This document shows positions 58,523 through 64,000 of a stretch of 64,000 nt of DNA, one piece after another. The position numbers and the translations under genes were made by a program. The notes under the pieces were generated by a model. That model was not told where the DNA came from. It saw nothing but the letters and a program-made list of their open reading frames with translations, and did not search any database. Position 1 is the first letter of the stretch. The number at the start of each line of letters is the position of its first letter. This DNA is from Tubulanus polymorphus (taxonomy: Eukaryota; Nemertea; Palaeonemertea; Tubulaniformes; Tubulanidae): the NCBI RefSeq assembly GCF_964204645.1, contig NC_134030.1, positions 18,233,110 to 18,297,109 on the forward strand. Reading direction: 5' to 3'.

Positions 58523-59124
58523 GTGAGATCTGTTTATGACGACTTAATTCATAATAATTTGGATTTTTGTTCAGTTTTCTATTCTCTTGCCGGTTTCTTT
58601 TTTTCTTTTCGTTTTGTAACATTCATTATATTTCTTCCTTACTGCTATATCATAACAACTGTTGAATATACATTTAAATTATGTGATTTTTGTCATAGAA
58701 AACGGGGAGGCAATCGATTTAAATCCCACCACGTCAGCAGAAGCTACACCGACCGTTTTGTACGGAAAAAGCCCAGATGTTACGAAAGCACAAAAGCATC
58801 TCCATGCGTATTCAAATTGACCCGCTCGCTCCAATTCTTTTATCCCAGATGCCAACGTTGAACTTGAGGACATGTCCGGGTAATGGCGAAATGCCAACAC
58901 CATGCACATCTGCATATTAGATACCACGGACTTTTCTAACAGGCCGACATGATGATGTATGACGGCACAGCCGGGCGGTTTTGAGAGCATGATAATGTAA
59001 CAGCGTGACGGATTTGAATGAAACACGCGCGTCGCGGAAAGCGTGTCTCTCCACGTGTGACGCGCATACAGGTCACTACCATATGAGCGTGGATGTTTCT
59101 GTAAACTTGCATTAAGAATTCGCT

Positions 59125-60471
59125 ATGACTGTTTCTGCTGAAAGTTGGTTTAATTCGTTTCGCAGTTCGAAACTTCTCGTCAAAATCATCACGTTCGTCG
59201 CCTTGTTGCTGCACACTTTGACGACGTCGACGATCGTGCCTCTTCTACCGCCCATGCTGGTTAAAATAGGGAGAACTCCGACCGGCGGCAACGCTTCATC
59301 TTTCGATTCGTTCGGCGCTAGCGACATCTACGCGCGCAACCTTACAGAAATTAGTAACTTTTCGGGTGCGTTGGGCTACATCGTTTCGGCGCGGTGGATC
59401 GCCGATTTTCTATTCACGATAGTGACCGGGTTTCTAGTGGATAGATTCGGTAACCGGTGGCCCATGCTAGTCGGGGTACTGTTCAACATGACCTCTATAT
59501 TCGGATACGCGTTTGTGCCGAATATCGCGAGTCTGATCGTATTCCGCGTTTTACAGGGAATCGGCGCCAGTTTGACTTACGTGTCCAGTTTAGCGCTGAT
59601 AAGCGAAACTTTTCAAGACGATTCCGAACGAAATAAGGCGTTAAGCCAAGTTTTTCTAGGATATACTGTCGGGCTACTACTAGGTTACGCAGTCGGGCCT
59701 ATACTGTTCAGATTCACTAATTTGATGGTGCCATTTTTATTACTAGGCGTGCTCGCTTCCGTCGACGGACTTCTGAGAATACTAAAACCAACCGATGACA
59801 CTAATACGCGTCAAGATGCCAAAAATGTGAAAATTTCAAAATATTGCGTCATTTTATTTGAACCATACATCCTGGCCGGTTTGATTTGTAATCTTTCGTT
59901 GTTTTTCGGACTCGGTATTTACCTAGCTACGGGCGCTGATTGGATGATTTACCACCTGCGAGCCGACATGTGGCAAATTGGACTAGTTTTATTTATTAGT
60001 TTGTTGTTTATGATTTTAGGTGACCTACTTGCCGGTTGGTACAGTTTAAAGTACCAATGGGCGTGGCTTATTATAGCCTTGTGGTTATACGCATCTGGTA
60101 TGGCGATCTACCCGGCATGCACTTCAATATGGCACGTGATCGGGACGGAAGGACTAGCCCGATTCGGAATAGGTATAGGACTGTGTTGCATCAATTCTCT
60201 TCTAGCCCGTGTAACCGATTTACGATTCGGTAGCGCCACCTATGGAGTGACTTTCGGACTGTTCGCGGCTACTGTCGACCTTGGGTCCATATTAGGGTCG
60301 CTTTTTGGTGGATTTTTGGTTGACAAAATGACATTCGACTGGCTGTACCGAGCCGAGGCTATTTTCGTATTTTTGGCGTCTTTCAGCGCTTTAATCTATC
60401 GTAAGATGCCCGCAGCAGTAAAAGACACTGGAAAATATGAAAAATTCCCAGCTGGCGAGAATTGCGACTAG
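59125..60471 (+). CDS. SLC18-like vesicular transporter (MFS)
   Basis: 448 residues, one exon. Twelve membrane segments are visible. TM1 (~18-42) leads to a lumenal loop with NAS (56) and NLT (72) sequons, as in VMAT/VAChT. The MFS motif GFLVDRFGNRW lies at 102-112, FRVLQGIGASLTYVSSLALI in TM4 and GYTVGLLLGYAVGP in TM5, all as in the SLC18 family of proton-driven amine/acetylcholine carriers of secretory vesicles. By alignment from memory, the TM1 Asp that binds amine in VMAT2 (LLLDN) is His here (LLLHT), while an Asp is kept in the later segment ATVDLGSILG. Substrate may thus differ from monoamines. No frame damage. The start is the first ATG after an in-frame stop. No introns, unlike vertebrate VMATs, so an old retrocopy is possible. 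Confidence 0.87.
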   Translation: MTVSAESWFNSFRSSKLLVKIITFVALLLHTLTTSTIVPLLPPMLVKIGRTPTGGNASSFDSFGASDIYARNLTEISNFSGALGYIVSARWIADFLFTIVTGFLVDRFGNRWPMLVGVLFNMTSIFGYAFVPNIASLIVFRVLQGIGASLTYVSSLALISETFQDDSERNKALSQVFLGYTVGLLLGYAVGPILFRFTNLMVPFLLLGVLASVDGLLRILKPTDDTNTRQDAKNVKISKYCVILFEPYILAGLICNLSLFFGLGIYLATGADWMIYHLRADMWQIGLVLFISLLFMILGDLLAGWYSLKYQWAWLIIALWLYASGMAIYPACTSIWHVIGTEGLARFGIGIGLCCINSLLARVTDLRFGSATYGVTFGLFAATVDLGSILGSLFGGFLVDKMTFDWLYRAEAIFVFLASFSALIYRKMPAAVKDTGKYEKFPAGENCD

Positions 60472-62140
60472 AACCACGTCACAAACGTTATCATTCACCT
60501 AGTGCTGGTGTGGCAAGTGAGGATCCGCCAGGTGTCGCTAGTGTGCAGTAAAATATTACTTACTGCGGCAATAGACGATTCCGCCTGTGGCAATTAAGCA
60601 TCCACCAGGTGTCGCTTATGTGTCCAAACGATAACAGTATGTACTAACCTCAACATTTTGGCAACTCTCCAATAAAAAAACGATACAATAGCCACGATCA
60701 TTGAAGCGTTTTTGGCCCGGAACAACTGTTCCCATGGGTGCAAAATGGTTCCGTTTCTGTTTGGCCCGACCAAAAACGTCGGACCAGGCCCGAGCGACTC
60801 AATGTTTGTTAAAGCATTGTTTAGTATCGAGTGAGTGGTTTGCGTGTATAACGCGCTCTCGAAATTAGGCACGGGCCAAATTTGGCCCGAGCCTGATCCG
60901 TGCCAATTTGGCCCGGGCCAAATCGTCTCCGTGTGATCGCGACAATTCTCCAAACTATGTGATAACACAGATACTATTGATAGAAAATAAGATTATTTGA
61001 TAAAATATTTGAACAAAATGAATAGAGAATTGTGACAATTCTCTCGCCTGTCCCTGAGTTCATACCTACAACCAATAAACCATTTTACCGTTGCTAGCCG
61101 CCATTTTGTTAGAGCACTTTTGTCATTTTTTTCTCCTTTTCAAAAACTATTTGTGATGCGTGTTTTATCATATTTCATCTGTCCCTGGATGGATTTTGAC
61201 AGTTTTAGCAACATTCAAACCGTATGAATCTCTCCTTTTCAGTTATCTAGAATCAAATCTTCAAACTTCCAACAATGCGCCATTAGTGCGATATAAATAT
61301 CGGTGGTTAGTTTTTGAACAACACACCCTTGTAAATGTCGGTAATAAACATCTTCAGTTGTAGTACTGAATTCAATGTGTCAATTTCTTCTGTTCGGGTC
61401 TCTCCCATCTATCTATTTTAACTCCAGCTTGACCCCTGCGATATTCCACAGAAAAAATGGCAATTATTTGCAAATAATGGTATAAGGCATTTGAAATAAC
61501 TCTTATTTTATGCGAAGTTTTGATTGAATTTCAATTAGTTCTGCAGCCCGATCGTTGTGTCAGCTGTTTTTGGAATGGATCGCGATCCCTGGTGGTTTTG
61601 CTATGAATTTGGGCGTTTACACAGATTGATTCAGCGATACCTGTTGTTCAAATTTACGACGGATGGAACCTAATCAGAGAACCTAAAGCTGTTATACCAG
61701 AATAAACCGGACATCCACCATCATCATTTTATACTAAAACTACGAGCAAAGCAATTATTGATACGCATATTGTATTCTCACAACTATCAGTTCAGGTCTA
61801 TAAGATGTCTGATTGGAACGTCTCGATTATGAATCCGTTAATTCAAATCCCTTTTATAAGGCTTATTGCCAGTCTAAGAACAAAACCAGTTAATCACAAA
61901 ATCTACATGATTACATCAAAAATATTCTTTTTTTTCTCGACAATTTATCATTCAATTTTATTTCATGATTCCCTTTCTGTGCAGGGGAATTGTACCCAAT
62001 CCTCTTTTTCTGATGTGGGGATCGGGGTGCAACCTCCTAAATCGGGAATACCAATCTGCGCGCCGGCCATCTCTAGTGGAAAGGTAAGGAGAGGTATGGC
62101 AAACGTGTGCAACTATCCCAGCAACGGACGCAATACAATG
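60472..62140. other. Intergenic with local repeats, no gene seen
   Basis: caccaggtgtcgct-type blocks repeat at about 60525 and 60605 (~79 bases apart). 60715-60925 is dense in tttggcccg and its inverse, including the palindromic cgggccaaatttggcccg at about 60881, suggesting a MITE. Frames at 61160-61363 and 61805-62245 have no recognised domain. Confidence 0.45.
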
Positions 62141-62517
62141 AGAAAATTGATTTTAGTAAATTATTTGACGCCTGCGAAAAAATGTAGACTCTTTTTGGGA
62201 TATGCTTTGAAATTTGGGGAGTTACGAGAGTTGGCGATTGGGTAGGTGATACAGGTCTTCGACTGAAAATAGTGGTTTAATTTTTTTTATCAAAAGTTGC
62301 ATGTTAATTTGATTATTGCCTGTAAGCTGGTCTGCAGCTTCATTGCCTCCATGGCTGAGGAAAGAGCTCTTCTGATATCTGCTTCATCATGACTTTGGAG
62401 CCCATATCGTGTGGCCTAGCCCGGTCGGTTTGGCTGCCAATCGACAAAGAACCTCGAGTCCCTGTTGAAGTGGACGTCATTTGAAATAACTTATTTATGT
62501 TATTCTGTATGAATTAC
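62141..62517 (-). repeat. Dispersed repeat family R1, copy 3
   Basis: Reverse-strand match to 15785-16226 along its length, from atgaattacg (62510) to aattatttgacgcctgcg (62158). About 80% alike by eye. Confidence 0.75.
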
Positions 62518-63079
62518 GCCGATTTGGTGCGACATGTAGGGACCTGGCCTTACTGTGTGGTATGACACATCGATCTGTGTGTGGGTGACACCTTGGTCAC
62601 TTGACGCCTCACATCTGACAATGATCTCTAGGGTGAGATCGAAATGTCCTGTATTTTATATATTTTAGATTGTTCGAATGAATAAATTTCTTGATTTTAT
62701 AAATTCTTTTAATTTGTTAATAGTGGGTTTTTTATCTTAATTATCAACGAACTTTACGTTCAATAAAAGTGTGAAATTGTCGAGTCAGAACATGCACGTA
62801 CTTGACCGAATCGGAGGACTCTGTTCTCAGAGTCCATGACCGAATTAAGCATAAGCACATTAACTGAGTTGGAGAGGTTTTGAAGGGATATTTCCCACTC
62901 TGTGGATGATTATCAATCTATTCCAGGCGTGATTTCCATTTACGCGGTATCATTGGAATGTGTCACTAGAAACTAAAACAAACTCTTGGCCCGTTTTTCC
63001 AGGTTCAAGGAGTGTTACATATAAACAATCAAAAGCGGGCTAGATATGTCGCTCATCACAAAACACGACGTCAAATCAA
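62518..63079. other. No gene seen
   Basis: The run ctagggtgagatcgaaatgt to gaatgaataaatttcttg (62627-62697) looks like the 3' tail of a SINE or LINE. Confidence 0.4.
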
Positions 63080-63372
63080 CAACAGAAACTACGCGAGGTA
63101 AACAGGTAAATAACTAAAACTACACGAGATAAACCGGTAAATAACAGAAACTACACGAGATAAACAGGTAAATAACAGAAACTACACGAGATAAACAGGT
63201 AAATAACTGAAACTACACGAGATAAACAGGTAAATAACTGAAACTACACGAGATAAACAGGTAAATAACTGAAACTACACGAGATAAACAGGTAATTAAC
63301 TAAAACTACACGAGATAAACAGGTAATTAACAGAAACTGCACGAGATGAATAATTGAAACTATATGCGATAA
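63080..63372. repeat. 31-bp minisatellite, ~9 copies
   Basis: Unit gaaactacacgagataaaca plus ggtaaataact/ggtaaataaca. The last units lose the ggtaaataa half. It ends 50 bases before a signal-peptide exon. Confidence 0.92.
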
Positions 63373-63421
63373 ACTTGATGTGTTTTGAATGAATGCGGGT
63401 TATCTATTTACAGTTGTTACG

Positions 63422-63488
63422 ATGAAGTTGTCAATTGTTTTACTGATCGCTGTATTGGGGATAAAACGCATTCACTCAGAGGTTTCAG
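63422..63488 (+). CDS. First coding exon of a secreted protein (partial)
   Basis: Encodes MKLSIVLLIAVLGIKRIHSE then VS, a signal peptide of ~19 residues, and ends in phase 1 at a GTGCGT donor (63489). The form is the same as the first exons of the GON gene and of the peptide gene at 20.3 kb. Later exons are not seen before the window ends. Confidence 0.55.
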
Positions 63489-64000
63489 GTGCGTAGAATA
63501 TCTAAATCATCGTTACATCAAACGATCTGCAGCCTACATCCCGCTGCTTACTCTAACCTGTAACATAGGGTGCCTGATATTACAAGCTCTGCTTTTCTCT
63601 GGTTACCCTGCTGATATTTTGCATCAGCTTATATAATGTATGTGCAAAACAAATCAATTATCTATTGTCATTTTATAAATCTGGTATTCATCGATATAAA
63701 TTATTCAGGAAATAAATGAATAGATAAATAAAATCTTCATGACAGAATGCACACGAAACCTTAGGGCGATTTTTTAACCCAAAAGACATCTTGGTGACGA
63801 GTCGATAAGGCGCCTGAGGCAGGCCTGAGGGAGTTCGGGCTCCGTCTGAGGGGATGCAGCGTGCCCTGCCTGATTGTGGCGCAGGGTGTGTGGTTTGATA
63901 TCTGTTTTTGTTTGGCTCACGATTGATTTGTATTTTCAAATGAACAGGCCCAGGCGGAGGCGCAGACGAGTTGGTGTTTGTAGTAGACTCCGGAACCAAT
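63489..64000. other. No gene recognised at the window end
   Basis: May be the first intron of the secreted-protein gene. The minus frame 63688-63999 is open but Pro/Arg-rich without a recognised domain; it could be part of an element that continues outside. Confidence 0.4.

Noticed and set aside
58418-58861. A 147-codon plus frame starting in the (TA)n tract
   Set aside because: The first part is a microsatellite artefact and the rest has no recognised domain; the minus strand here is upstream of the integrase-core gene.
63688-63999. A 103-codon minus frame at the window edge
   Set aside because: Pro/Arg-rich low-complexity composition, no domain, and a Tyr/Ile/Phe-rich tail from A+T-rich DNA.

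Overview
This window is eukaryotic nuclear DNA from an animal, probably a marine invertebrate and possibly a lophotrochozoan (inference). Support for an animal genome: GT-AG introns of about 100-1,900 bases, AATAAA signals, kringle and GON domains, a rhodopsin-class receptor, an SLC18-like transporter, Penelope-like elements, and very long microsatellites. Genes are sparse and intron-rich; mobile DNA at every stage of decay fills most of the sequence.

Left third (1-21.7 kb): a broken Tnp2-type transposase gene (0.4-2.5 kb); 26-bp and ~110-bp tandem repeats; an inverted pair of tRNA-like SINEs; a Penelope tail with a hammerhead-ribozyme motif (7.0 kb); a 304-bp (GGGA)n tract. Then come three exons of a copper monooxygenase (MOXD1/DBH-like) gene with tRNA-Pro(TGG) antisense in its first intron, a complete four-exon gene for a small secreted GON-domain protein, a probable secreted-peptide gene on the minus strand, and a 684-bp CCCTCT hexamer tract.

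Middle (22-45 kb), the accessory core: an A+T-rich island with decayed virus- or plasmid-like ORFs converging on inverted repeats, cut off by a 2.3-kb terminal-inverted-repeat element; a LINE; a FLYWCH/MULE transposase remnant; a second A+T-rich island; paired 34-bp palindromes; a 3.9-kb array in which a kringle exon (+) and an unknown exon (-) are duplicated together three times, with different lesions; and an inverted pair of nearly identical Penelope-like elements, one intact (677-codon RT plus GIY-YIG nuclease), the other broken by one base. The pair lies inside an older Penelope copy and is bounded by a 15-bp direct repeat.

Right third (45-64 kb): a class A receptor gene with a frameshift before TM7, four foldback MITEs in the window overall (three here), an intact HNMT-like methyltransferase, a cluster of three E-boxes, a 50-bp minisatellite carrying Pol III B boxes, a HECT ligase gene with an in-frame stop, a multi-exon integrase-core gene, an intact SLC18-like transporter, and a last signal-peptide exon behind a 31-bp tandem array. 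I see no operon-like arrangement; host genes appear independent, and the main interactions are nested insertions and local duplication.
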